64,000 nucleotides of DNA, from contig JADNYJ010000037.1 of the NCBI GenBank assembly GCA_015501075.1, positions 1 through 64,000 on the forward strand. Reading direction: 5' to 3'. Of this stretch, positions 14,155-24,831 are shown piece after piece. The notes beneath the pieces were generated by a model, which saw only the letters and a list, made by a program, of their open reading frames with translations, had not been told where the DNA came from and did not search any database. A program made the translations under genes and the position numbers. This DNA comes from Gymnopilus junonius. Its lineage: Eukaryota > Basidiomycota > Agaricomycetes > Agaricales > Galerinaceae. Every line of letters begins with the position of its first letter. Within the stretch, counting starts at the first letter, position 1.

Positions 14155-14290
14155 CATATCTGGCTCGCCAAATCGGGGTGCGCTCATAAGGCAGTGCGAG
14201 CCAAATATGGGGGTGTGACCGGATCACACCACGCGCAGTCACTCACACCGGATTACTTAGGCTCGTGATGGCTCATCGCACTTTCCACAA
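14155..14290. repeat. Inverted-repeat cluster, possible transposon subterminal region
   Basis: CATATCTGGCTCGC (14155-14168) pairs with GCGAGCCAAATATG (14196-14209), 13 of 14 bases. GGTGTGA..TCACACC forms a second hairpin at 14212-14230. GGCTCGTGATGGCTCATCGC at 14262-14281 carries the CTCGTGA core seen near 6980. Similar motifs on both sides of the transposase plus DUF6698-like pair suggest the two ends of one element. This is inference; no target-site duplication was identified. Confidence 0.4.
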
Positions 14291-14440
14291 TTTACTGATG
14301 GAACTTGCATTTTATGGCTTGTTCGTTCGAACTTCTAAATTAGGTTCGAGGTGTCCAGGGTCCTGAGACACCATCAGCCCCACCTACAAACCACCCACGG
14401 AGCATTTTCCTGCGATCCTGCTACAATCTCCCAATCAAAA

Positions 14441-15644
14441 ATGTCCAATATTATCTTGAAGTCCGTCTGCAAATCTATGGAACGCATAGCACCGCTGAGG
14501 TTGGCCGAAAAGTGGGACAATGTCAGATTAGGGCAACGTTAAATCTGTTTCAAATCCAGCGACTGACAAGGCTTTCAGGTGGGGGTTTTGTTAGGTGTGT
14601 TGAATGATTTAGCTCCTATATAGAAAGATTCAACGGGAGATCTCTAGAATCGCCTGTACAGAGGCAAGGGCCGACCAGAGTCCTTCTGACAATCGAGTAC
14701 GAACTCTTCTTCCAACCTCGATGATACGCGCATGCTAATTTGAAAAAAAATACAGTTTGACTCAGTCCGTTCTAGCCGAGTCGTTGGCGAAAGAGACTTC
14801 AGTCATCGTTGCTTATCACCCAACGATATTCAAAGCGTTGAAGTCGTTCACACTTTCGAACCCGCTTCAGGCTTCACTTCTTCAGTGCGCTGCCAATGGT
14901 ATCTCGGTGTACAGCCCACATACAGCCTTGGACTCTGTCTGGGGTGGAATTAACGACTGGCTGGCGGAAGGTTTTATGAAAAGCAAGGACGATGGCGAAA
15001 TTCGCGCTCTGTTAGGGGAGAAGATAAGTCCTGCAAGCGGTGAAAGTGAAGGGGCAGAAGGTCGGCTGGTCACGCTCAAGGAACCGATACCGATCGTTGT
15101 TCTGGAAAACAGGATAAAGTCGCATCTTAAACTCTCCCAAAGTTTGTTTGTTTCTTCTCTTTCATTTTCCTCTCCTCGTGTTCTGACCCATGAAACGTGC
15201 TCTTTAGTCCAAGTAGGCTATCCTGACCGGGAAAAGGCACGCTCTTCAACAGTTCGCTCTATCGCCATCTGTGCTGGTTCCGGTGGTTCCATGCTCCTTG
15301 GCACAGATGCAGACGTATATTTTACAGGAGAGATGTCCCATGTATGAAATTCTCTTCTTTGGCTTAACTGAAAAGAAACTCATTCATGACCACAGCATGA
15401 GGTATTGGCTGCAGTTGGTGCGGGGAAGCACGTCATTCTTTGTGAGCGATCACTTACATTTTATGTCATAATTACATGCTGATCTACCGTAGGTGGGCAT
15501 ACCAATACTGAACGGGGCTATCTTCCGATCCTTGCATCCAAATTATTGAGGGAACTCCGAGCAAACGAGTTCAGAGATCAAGGTTTAGGAGAGGTGGAGG
15601 TGATAGTGAGTCAAAATGATGGTCATCCCCTCCAGTTTGTGTAA
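14441..15644 (+). CDS. NIF3: NIF3-family protein (GTP cyclohydrolase 1 type 2-like fold)
   Basis: Seven exons: 14441-14521, 14579-14594, 14648-14696, 14756-15141, 15208-15341, 15396-15441, 15493-15644. The sum is 864 nt (287 residues), all phases consistent. Landmarks: ERIAPLRLAEKWDNVG at the N-terminus, TRVLLTIDLTQSV, the metal-site region VAYHPTIF, HTALDSVWGGINDWLAE, AICAGSGGSMLL and ADVYFTGEMSHHEVLAA. The C-terminal metal-binding motif is CGHTNTERGYLP. NIF3/DUF34 proteins are widely conserved dinuclear-metal proteins; the cellular role in fungi is not settled. The start at 14441 sits 20 residues before the conserved WDN motif; an upstream in-frame ATG at 14351 is less likely. The 16-base second exon is unusually small but phase-correct. 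Confidence 0.93.
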
Positions 15645-18410
15645 ACAACCTCCGAGTCTTGCCTGCGAAATTTCTCCCGATGATTACAGATGGATAAGCT
15701 TGAGAATTGTCGAAGGTCAAATTCATTTACTCAGGTTCATGGTTCACGCCCTGGACCTGAAGGTTCAAAAGTTCCCGAACGTTTTTCCTTATCGCAAGGC
15801 ATGAGGTAGCCATCGTCCTCGGCGGCAGCAAAGACGTGAAAAAATCCTCCATTGCTATGTGATGCGATTGATGAATTTGGGTGCATGATCCGTTCCGCAG
15901 CTCAGCGAACGTTGGCGAAACAATGCCACGGAGCTTAAAAGCGACTAAATTACCCAGACATATGTGGGTGGTGGTCGTTCATTGCCGAAGAGGACAATAA
16001 GCCATCAAACCGCCTCAGCTCAGTGACTGAACTGAATAGAAGACTCCAGCTGTCGGCCGATATGAAGACATTTATTAGGCATAAGAATTAGAGCGGCCTT
16101 TGACGCTCGTCAAAATGTGATGTTATTCATGACATTTATGTATGAAGAAGTTGAAATGGAGATGTGGGAACCGTTCATCTGGTGCAAAATTCCAATTCGC
16201 CACTGAAAATATACACCCACGTCCTTTCATCGATAGTACGGATAAACTGAAGAGAGGAGTTTCCAAAAGACAATGCTTTTCGACGTGAATGCTCCAAGAA
16301 TACCTCGAGATCCCAGGAAAATGGCTCCTTCCGACGGAAGAGATTTCGCAAGGCGGAAGAGCGCGCCAACGATGTCACTTTGCAGTATCATGTGTATCGT
16401 CCTCCACACCGCGTCGACCCGCTCAGGTGGTTTATAAAGATAGTCGTGTGAGGCAACAAGGCAAAGGAAGGTGGATGGCTTCTTTTTCTTTGCGTTGCTC
16501 GAAAGTCTCGAGGCAGGTTCGAATTACAAGGATGGAAGGTGGTGGCGCTGATTTTATCGGATATCTGCGACCAGGAAACATGGACTTTTCTTTCTCCACA
16601 GGCTTAGCGTGGTTCAGTCGCAAGGTTACAGTGCCTTGGAAATTCTGTCGGAACTAGTTCGCGAGCCAGGTCAAGTCGTGGAATTAGTCCACAGTGGACC
16701 ATCCTCGTCCGTACGCTGGTACTCAGGAGACTTTTCTTGGTCGAGACTGTACAGCGCATCCGAGTCGAAATGACGCACCTAATCTATCACGATCAGAGCA
16801 AATATCGAAGCAAAGTAAGGCTGAAGCTTCTCCTGATGCGAAATGGGCTCATGCACCGGGGGACGACGAGCGGGTTTCAAATTTGAAGCTAGAACTTTTG
16901 AATCAAGCCTCGGTGCCAGGTGTTTATCGTACATAGGCTTGTTCCCGCTGTCCTGCTGGATAAGCTCCATGTATAATGTGAGGGAAGGTGCTTGATAGGA
17001 AGAAACAACCCGAAGAATAGCAACCGAATTAATATTTGCCAATTTGACTTGCAGTTCGTCCTCGGATGCCAGGAGCAAGAAGCGCGATAACGCCCTTAGC
17101 AAGGCAGCGACTGCTCCAGATGATGCACTTACTTAGTCTAGACGTCGTGTAGGTGATACTAGAAGAAGAGACCAGATAATTATCAAGTATTTGGCAACAC
17201 AGGAAATATTCCAGAAGGTGAAGGTGAACGGGAAAGTGAAAATTTTTGACTTTCTGGGTTCACAGAATGAGGCGCATTCTACGCATCTGCCCGATGGCCG
17301 TGAGTAACTGTGCTAAATCCGAGACTTGCGTTCAACTTGCGGTGTCAAGCAAAGTTACCACGAGGAGATGAGCCAAGGTAAAGGAACAGCTCACGTCATG
17401 AATTGTCCTCTAGGTGCACCTGGACATTTCTACTGGATTTGTCAACATAATTGTCATTCTGGGACTCGGAGGACCAGCTCGCCAAGTATACAGTAGTAAC
17501 AGTACACAGGGACCTGTGGCAACGGGATGCTTATTTTCTTGTGTGGTCCGATCAAATGATGTCAGCCTCTAAAATGGAAAGCATTCGCTTTTCTTCCTTG
17601 CCTCTCCTTGTTCAACATGAATTCCAGACGGCTTTTGCGCGCTAGCCATAGTCTTCGATCGGCCTGGAGCTGTCTGGTATTCTTGGCAAGTTAGAAAGCT
17701 GTCCTCTTTGCGTACTCTTCGCGGGCAAGCATCAAAGGTGTCAGTGCGATACATGGAGAAAAGGAACTTCGGACCGCACTTTCAGAGTATGACAATTTCA
17801 TGCAGTGACAATTTCCGTACACTGGTTTCCGTGAATTAAATGTGGCGGCGAGCTGGCTTGCTGACACGGGAATTAATGCCAGCTTGATATGTACCGGTTC
17901 GAAAGAGCACGCTTCCTCATTTTACCGACACATTTAAGCGTTGGAGTTGTCCAACTGGAGAAGGACTTGGATACAACCAATTGATAAAAATGCAGAACGG
18001 ATCATCGTCAACAAAAAGATTCGGATACGAGGACCGATGCTCCTCGAGAAAAAGATAGATGGTCTCAATATGCAGTAATAAATAGAATAAATAACTTGAA
18101 AACGAGGAGGATGAGAATGCGTTTCGAATTTCTGATTCTGGCGGCTGCGAAAGTTTGGAAGTCCGCAAAGTCACGGTTTTCCTCGATCACGTGCATAAGA
18201 GAACGTTCTACGCGTTCAACAACGGTCACGCGTCACGGGCCACTGCGACACTGGACATTGTCAACAACGACGACGAGTCGGCCACTTCCAACTTGAACCC
18301 GAACTTCATCATCCTCCTTCGAAATAACTCAATTTTTGAGCTAGAAAAGGCACTAGGTCAACTGAGTGCACTCTTTGTCTTCTGTTTTCACTGTACAACG
18401 CCGTCTTATC
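15645..18410. other. Intergenic stretch with unassigned coding-like pieces
   Basis: No complete gene found. Two open pieces lack a start and a known family. One is about 16599-16772 (plus), containing YSALEILSELVREPGQVVEL and VHSGPSSSVRWYSGDFSWSR. The other is about 17180-17305 (plus), containing EIFQKVKVNGKVKIFDFLG. Stops and frame changes surround them. They may be remnants of a decayed gene or chance. Minus-strand open frames at 16175-16409 and 16779-17102 also match nothing I know. Confidence 0.4.
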
Positions 18411-20680
18411 ATGCCTCTGCGCAATTCTGGTGGAGAGATCAGTCTGAGGCACCTTCCAGATGTATCGGACACATCTTTCTCCTTTCAAATACCTGGATCC
18501 ATTCCAGAGGGTGATCTCTTGGCCGACGATGGTCTGGACTTCTTTCAAGGCGTTAACCTTTCGGCAGGGCCCCCTAATTCACCACCTACACACTCAAACG
18601 CGCCTCTGACGCTCACCCAGGTGACACCTACACCTGCTATCCAGAATCGAACTCAGCCGCATTCCAATAGTCCACTTTCATTTCCGACAGCTTCGACCCA
18701 CTATGCCGATAACAAGGTGCCGGATTTGAAGGAAGAGAAGCCTATGCCGTGCACTCAGCGCCCCAAACTCAACACAAAGGTTATCTGCCAACCGAGACCG
18801 AGATTTATCACGCCAACTATCCCCCACCTTCCTCCCGCTGAAGGTTCACCCGCTGGTGCGCGCCTGGAGGCACTCAGGGCACAGGTTGATTCTTTATTTG
18901 CTGAAGATCTGCACGTTCGTTCCTCAGATGAACGCCAGGAACTTGTTGATGTTGGGGCGGGCTCCCACATGCCGAAGGGGCTTAGAAGGACATCTCTTGA
19001 GAAAGTGCGGCTCAATACACGCGTAGAGAAACGGGAGAGACAAACCAGGATGCGGCAGGTATGCCTTTTTTCAGCAACTGTACCTGATGTCTGATTGACA
19101 TTTTGTTTTTCCCACCCATTAGAAAATTGCTGAAGGCGGGATAACAAAGTGAAGGCCATTTCCAACTCGAAGGACAAAAACAATGCGATATTTCCTACCG
19201 GAACCAGTCCAACCACCATCGGAAGCCATGTTTTCTCACATAAGAGCCAATCCGACATACCCAAGGACCTCCATGGAGATGAGAAATCGTTAGCCGACAC
19301 AAGCATGTCCTCTCTGGCGGCTGATGGGGCTGCAGCGCGTTTGCTGCAGTACAGTCAAGAGCTTATCACCTCCTTTGGGTAGGTTTGTTCGACATCTGGC
19401 ATCACGTTCCAAAATATTGACATGTTCTATGTTTCTCTTTGTCCTAGTCTACATGATTCCGATACTATTCCAGACATGAACGTGCCCGTGCAGTCTCAGG
19501 TGCAGCAGGTGTACTTCCATCAAGACTCCGAGACAGGCACGGAGATGAAAACCGCCCAACGAGAGGCCGCTGATGATCATGGTGATGGCCCATTGACCGT
19601 ATCACAGCTTTCACCAAGAAAGACTCTCCGCCCACCGACTCCCACCCCACCGGCTAGCAAGCCGATGTCACCTTTGCGACCCTCCTCCAAGAGGCCGGTA
19701 TCTGTCCCTGCTGAGACCCGTCAGCGAAAGAAGAGCAGGTCTGACGCGACAGACGCGTCGAGCGCAAGCTCTACGATTGTCAAAGGGTCAAATGCGAGCA
19801 CTCGGTCAATCCCTTCCCGACCATCATCCCGAACGCTGACTAAATCAACCGCGTCCGACTCTGTAACGGTTAGCTCGACGGCAAGAGATAAGCCACAGGC
19901 CAGAGTGAAAACCACCGCACAGGCACCGGTCATCAAAGTCGGAAAAACGGATAAGAGTGTGAATGAGGTTGTACGGCACGCGTCAAAGTCGACTGCTGGC
20001 TCTCTTTCCAGTTCTTCCACGAGCAATCAACGGAATGCATGGAATTACGATACGATCGACCCGGGGAAACAAGCCTCGTCGCTTAAGGGAAAAAATAAGG
20101 CAGCTTCTTCATTATCGCATTCCAAAACGGTAAGAGAACATTTGTGCAACGTTTCCTTTCCACTTCGCATAATGACTGCTCTTTCCTGTTGCCCAATATT
20201 CAGGTTCTTCACGCCCCATTGCATGCCACACGGCCTGTCGAATTTAAATTGCAGACAGACTCTCGTCTCGAGACCCGCACGCGCAAAGGAAATCCTGGGA
20301 ACGAAAGCACGAGTTCATATTCACGATCAAGATCACAAAGGGAGAAGCGACCAATCCCTGACTTCAAGGCAATACACGCAGCTCAAGAGGCGGAATTGGT
20401 GCTTCGGAAAGAGAACATTCGTCCGATTGTGCCGCTTCCTATCAAGTGGGAAACCGAAGAGAGGTTGAGAGAACGGCATAAGTTTGACGACATGGTGAGA
20501 GAAAAAGAACGCGAAAATACGCGACTCATGGAAGAAAAAAGGAAGGAGCAGGCAGAGCAGGAGGAGAGAGAGCTACGTGAGTTACGGAAGAAGGCCATTC
20601 CCAAGGCCAACGAGGTTCCAGAATGGTATAAAGAAGCGCCGAAGAAAAAGGATAAGAAGATCACTGGTATCGGAGGATGA
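18411..20680 (+). CDS. TPX2-domain protein (spindle/microtubule-associated, putative)
   Basis: Five exons: 18411-19058, 19123-19148, 19208-19378, 19448-20129, 20204-20680. The sum is 2004 nt (667 residues). Most of the protein is Ser/Pro/Thr-rich and probably disordered, with basic stretches (RQRKKSRSD) and KPMSPLRPSSKRP. The C-terminus (about residues 555-667) has PIPDFKAIHAAQEAELVLRK, PIVPLPIKWETEERLRERHK and a charged helix ending in VPEWYKEAPKKKDKK. This fits the TPX2 C-terminal module that binds microtubules or spindle assembly factors. A 59-base intron at 19149-19207 removes a TGA at 19150 and restores phase; without it the frame would stop. Start ATG at 18411; an upstream open frame at 18155 is probably leader. 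Confidence 0.72.
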
Positions 20681-21598
20681 GGGCGTGAGGTGAAGTTAAT
20701 TTCGGGCACGTATTTTACAAGTATGTATTATTTTAAGTCAATGATGAGACTTACCATTTCTTGAAGTAAAGAGCTCACGCGAAGCCGTGCAGGAGGAAAA
20801 ACAAACTTTACATGCTGCAAGTCATAACACCCCTTCTTCGCTTGCCGAAATTCATTCAACGCCTCGATCATGTATCTAGTCGAATGTTTAGGCACTGTCA
20901 AAATCCGCAAAGTCCGATTTCTGTATGTTCTGTCAATCCAACACATACGGTATGTTCTGGAAGTTGAAAAAGACGAACTCGCTTGTGGGTGAAATTGCAA
21001 CGTTCCCGAGGATGCCGGAATAATGGGTTTTGCACAACCTTGTACAACGCCACAGCCATGGTTGTGTGCACCCAAGAACCTGCCTAATTCGATTCAGGTT
21101 GATTTCTTACATCGTTCCCCTTGAAATCAAACTCCTTTTCCCTTATTGATGCTGCCGGGCCTTCGTAACGCCTTATCTTCGGCCTCAAAGGCGCGTCTCA
21201 TTTGTTTTCCTTGATATTTTTCTGTTGCATTGAGTTCAGTCAACTATTAAACGAATGCGAAGAATGTCTCCAGCAGCAATTTATCTTAATTGCGCAAATA
21301 TTGGAAGGGCGGATGGCGCGGCTTCTCACGTAGTGACTTGTCGCCCGACCCTGTGTGTGGAGTACACGATGACTCAAAGGTTGATCTCATTATTGGTTTT
21401 GCCATAGCGCCTGTGAAACAATAATACTGAAAGGGATATACTGCTCTCTCTCCAAGAGGAAGGTCGCCATCACATCAAGCATTTGTTATCTGGACGAATA
21501 CGGCCTGCATTATTAGCTCTGGCGTCATCGCAACTGTTAATCTCAAACTCGGAGTATTGGAATGCCCTGAAGGTTTCTTATTTTTGCGATCGACATAC

Positions 21599-22076
21599 CG
21601 GGCTTTTTTGACGCAAGGACAATTGACAGGTTCTCCTGCCCTTGCATTTTTTTTCCTGTGGTGCTTCCTTCTCGTTGAAGCGGAATGTGGAGTGACCGAA
21701 TTGTGAGAGCCCGACCTTTTCAAGATGCCAACGGCCAGCATCCTTGTCGATGCTCATAGGATCAACGTGTCCTGTTCCTGTGATCAGACGCGTTTCTTTC
21801 TTCCTGAACGGGGCCGCAGCACCGGGATCCTAAAAGAAGGTGAAAGGAAAGGATGAGATCTGGCAGCTGTGATTGCTAGCCGCGTTAGGCAGTGGGCAGA
21901 TGAGTTGGTGGTGGATCTCGAGCTGGTTCGGTTGTGGCGGTTCGGTTCCCGAAGTGGGGTGATCAATTCAAAAGCAAGCTGATGTCCCAATCGGGAGGAG
22001 GGCCCATCACCAATTGATTGAGATTTGGACTTGTCCTTTTTACCATTAAACGAGGACATCCCAATTTGTTTGTCAT
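21599..22076 (-). CDS. Possible small gene of unknown function (minus strand)
   Basis: An exon at 21829-21599 opens after a clear acceptor (TTCACCTTCTTTTAG) and reads DPGAAAPFRKKE, TGTGHVDPMSIDKDAGRWHL, then EKVGLSQFGHSTFRFNEKE. It is in frame with a good donor (GTATGTCG) at its end. An ATG at 22076 can join it in phase 0 through either of two upstream donors, but the intron would be 180-230 bases, longer than usual here. The downstream exon was not found. Composition looks coding on this strand, and I recognise no family. The start and the 3' end are both uncertain. Confidence 0.3.
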
Positions 22077-22178
22077 ATCAACGGCTGGAACGGAGCCACG
22101 GGACTAGGACGCCACAAAAGCCATAGCGGCCTTCGATACAGCCATGGCCAATTCCGATTTCAATCATTCGTGAAAAGC

Positions 22179-22187
22179 CATAAAAGG
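22179..22187 (+). promoter_or_regulatory. TATA-like box CATAAAAGG
   Basis: It lies 103 bases before the ATG at 22290. A pyrimidine-rich leader (CTTGCCCATCTCCCCATTCC) and an ACCACTACCACTCACA start context follow, typical of strongly expressed fungal genes. Confidence 0.5.
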
Positions 22188-22289
22188 CCGTCAAATTTCT
22201 TGCCCATCTCCCCATTCCCTGCAGTCGCATTCACTCAGTCGAGCACCCAGCAGCCCTTTAACAAACCAACCAAACCACTACCACTCACA

Positions 22290-22454
22290 ATGCACTCTAT
22301 CACCGCTGCCATCGTCTCCGCCTTCGCGTCCTTCTCTGCGAGCACTTCCAACCAAGCAGCATCTTCGTCGAGCTCCTGCTCAGACCACAGCTCCCCTCAA
22401 TGCTGCCACTGCGGCTGGCGTGGATCCCACTCCCCCAACTGCCCTTTCAAGTAA
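22290..22454 (+). CDS. Small Cys-rich protein with CxxC...C motif (54 residues)
   Basis: Single exon. After a short hydrophobic start (MHSITAAIVSAFASFSAST) comes a Ser-rich stretch and the C-terminal block CCHCGWRGSHSPNCPFK. That block could bind zinc through CxxC, His and Cys. I recall very similar short proteins in other Agaricomycetes ending in CGWRGSHSPxCPFK, but no function is attached to them. A TATA-like box and CT-rich leader precede it, so it is probably well expressed. The N-terminus is not a strong secretion signal, so location is open. Confidence 0.6.
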   Translation: MHSITAAIVSAFASFSASTSNQAASSSSSCSDHSSPQCCHCGWRGSHSPNCPFK

Positions 22455-23313
22455 ACGTTTGTTTGCAGTGTGGTGAGTTGTGTGGGCGCTTCGTTACTGT
22501 TCATCTTACTGACCACACATTCCTCTCAGCATCCATTCCCTACCAACATAATCTGTTTCGTCATTGCATCGTCATCTGTTCAGCATTATTGTTTCGCTAT
22601 CGCTTTCAAGTTATTCCGACTTATAATACTGCACCACCCCTCGTCTCCCCACCATACACTACCCTTCAACGTGCTGTACTATTTCGATATTTATTTCGCA
22701 GGGAGGATGGATGGTGTTTGATACGCGTGTGTAAGAATGGAGGAGAGTAATGAAGTCATACCATCCGTTGTATATGTACCATCATAGTAACATGATCGCA
22801 TCTTGCCTTTTCACTTTCTCTTTTGTTTCGATGACTTGAAAGGAGTTGAATGAACGGAAATCGTCCCGTTTGCCCGTTCGGTGTGCATTTTTGATGGTGT
22901 CGATAAGATTATCGATTATTCTTTCCGTCGCCTCGGGTTCCTGGGTTCTGCAGGTTGCTTTTCTGCCCAGGCTAGTTTCCCCGCATCTCCAACTTGTTCC
23001 GGTACGCCTCGGACCTCCACCAAAGTATCGTTAAACAGTCCAGGTCTTTGGATCCATGTTCTCAAGCAAATGGAGTCACTTCGCTTCTCGTCGGGCAATT
23101 TATTTCCTTGCCTACACTCCACACATGATTGATAGGACCAACGCAGACCAATGACGCGCATCGGGTGGACTTGTTTTTGGACAAGGCATCCGGGATGAAA
23201 TTCAGCCGGTATTGCCGGAATGGAAGCTATCTCCCCACCATGATCCCACGTTTTGCGGAGAAACATACAGCGGGGCCTTCTCTTGCACACACATCTATCT
23301 ACGACCGTCAAGG
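22455..23313. other. Intergenic: 3' UTR of the small gene and promoter of the hydratase gene
   Basis: Only short overlapping frames. A minus-strand open frame at 22916-23332 overlaps the hydratase start and matches no family. Confidence 0.5.
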
Positions 23314-24831
23314 ATGATTCTACAACCTCCACAACATTCGGAAGAAATCAAGGTCGAATTTCCCAGTCGTCATGTCTTACTTTTGAAGTTTAACAGGCCC
23401 AGCGCGCTCAACGCGATGACGCCTCAGATGTCGGACGACTTGAAGAGGCTTCTCGACTGGTTTGAGGACGAACCCGAGCTATGGTACGCGATACATCGGC
23501 GGAAAACCGATTTGCATTTGTAAACGTTCACTAATCATCCATGATATCATATTTGCAGGGTTGTCATAGTGACTGGAGAGGGAAGGCTCTTCTGCGCAGG
23601 AGCCGACTTGAAAGCGTATGTGTGGCGCACTCGATCGGCGATGACTCATCTTCAATAATCATTTCTTTGAATCAAACTCTTTCCAGATGGAATAATGACC
23701 AACAGAGTGGAAAATCCAACGAACAAGAAGGGGTAGTGGCTACCGTACACGGTTTTGGATCAATTTCGAGACGGCAATCCGTGAAGCCCATCATAGCGGC
23801 AGTTAATGGCGGCGCCTACGGCGGCGGACTGGAGATGGTCGTCAATTGTGATATCGTAATTACCACTGTAGGTGCAAAATTCGCCTTTCCCGAGGTGAAG
23901 CGCGGCGTAGTGGCTATACAGGGTGGTAAGTACTGGCCTTCAACGTCAATGTCTGGAAGGCATTTTCGCCGAGGAAAGTCGATGTCATGTTTATTTCTGG
24001 ACCCAAATTACAGGTATTCCTCGGTTGGCAAAGATAGCTGGACATCAGGTAGGGATGTGATGGTTTTTGCCTTGCTTTAGGGTTGCCGACTTAACCGACT
24101 GATCATCCCTTGTTACAAAATTTAGCTTGCAGCAGAAATGCTCTTAGTGGTAGAACCGTCGACGCGGCGGAGGCTAGGGACCGTTTCGGATTGTGAGTAT
24201 TTCGTTCCTTTACTGTCACCATTCAGGATCACGCAGTGGATCCTTGGTCCCCGTTCCCCGCCTTCTTCTTGCCCACATTCCAAAAAAATCTTTTGTAAAC
24301 ACAGAACGGCATTTCAATTGCATGAACGATGACAGATACATGTGGCTCAAATTTTGCTTTCTCCGAACAGTGTCAATACAATAGTTCCAGCTTCTGAATT
24401 AATTAGGACGGCATTAGCTACAGCGGAGCAGATTGTGGCAAACTCACCAGACGCGGTGCAATCAACGAAGGCCGCATTATTACTGTCGCAGAAGCACAAT
24501 TTCACGGAAACAGTCCTGACACATGCATGGGGTCCGCAGAGCAAACAAGTCTACAAAGGCGCTAACATAAAGGTAAGTCCATTTACAATGCTCAAAGTTG
24601 CGAGATGATTTTAGCTGACTGATCCCAACAACCTGCAGGAGGGTTTGAAGGCATTCTCCGAGGTGAGTACCTTACAACCTTTTCTTTATTCCCGCTTCTC
24701 TTCCAAAGACTGGGGGGTGGGTTACCCCTTCCAGTTCTTATTCCTTACCTTTCGTTATGAATGGACAATACCTATTTTTAACGTGCCTACAACAGAAACG
24801 GGCACCTGTTTGGACGAATCCCAAGCTTTGA
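23314..24831 (+). CDS. Enoyl-CoA hydratase/isomerase (crotonase family), one apparent frame break
   Basis: Eight exons: 23314-23483, 23559-23615, 23687-23925, 24014-24048, 24126-24192, 24371-24572, 24639-24662, 24796-24831. Crotonase landmarks: FNRPSALNAMTPQM, VTGEGRLFCAGADLKA (CoA/oxyanion region), VKPIIAAVNGGAYGGGLEMV (second oxyanion loop), VNCDIVITT, FAFPEVKRGVVAIQGGIPRL and LAAEMLLV. The end is KRAPVWTNPKL. It likely hydrates 2-enoyl-CoA in fatty-acid or branched amino-acid breakdown. The frame changes at 24147-24150, between LLV and GRTVDAAEARDRFGF. One missing G in a G run would close it. The intron at 24193-24370 is 178 bases, long for this window. No PTS1 tripeptide is present; location is undetermined. 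Confidence 0.85.

Larger units (their letters stand above)
20681..22289. other. Intergenic stretch, contains one possible small gene
   Basis: Besides the candidate minus-strand exon at 21599-21829 (listed separately), a minus-strand frame at 20728-21075 is open for 115 codons (contains MIEALNEFRQAKKGCYDLQH). It could be a real convergent gene, but no family is recognised. The remainder holds only short frames. Confidence 0.4.

Noticed and set aside
16500..16540. GGTTCGAATTAC resembling a tRNA B box
   Set aside because: The T-arm stem does not pair and no A box or acceptor stem is placed correctly.
18155..18514. Plus-strand 119-codon frame overlapping the start of the TPX2-domain gene
   Set aside because: A different frame from the real gene, with no recognised motif; probably 5' leader sequence.
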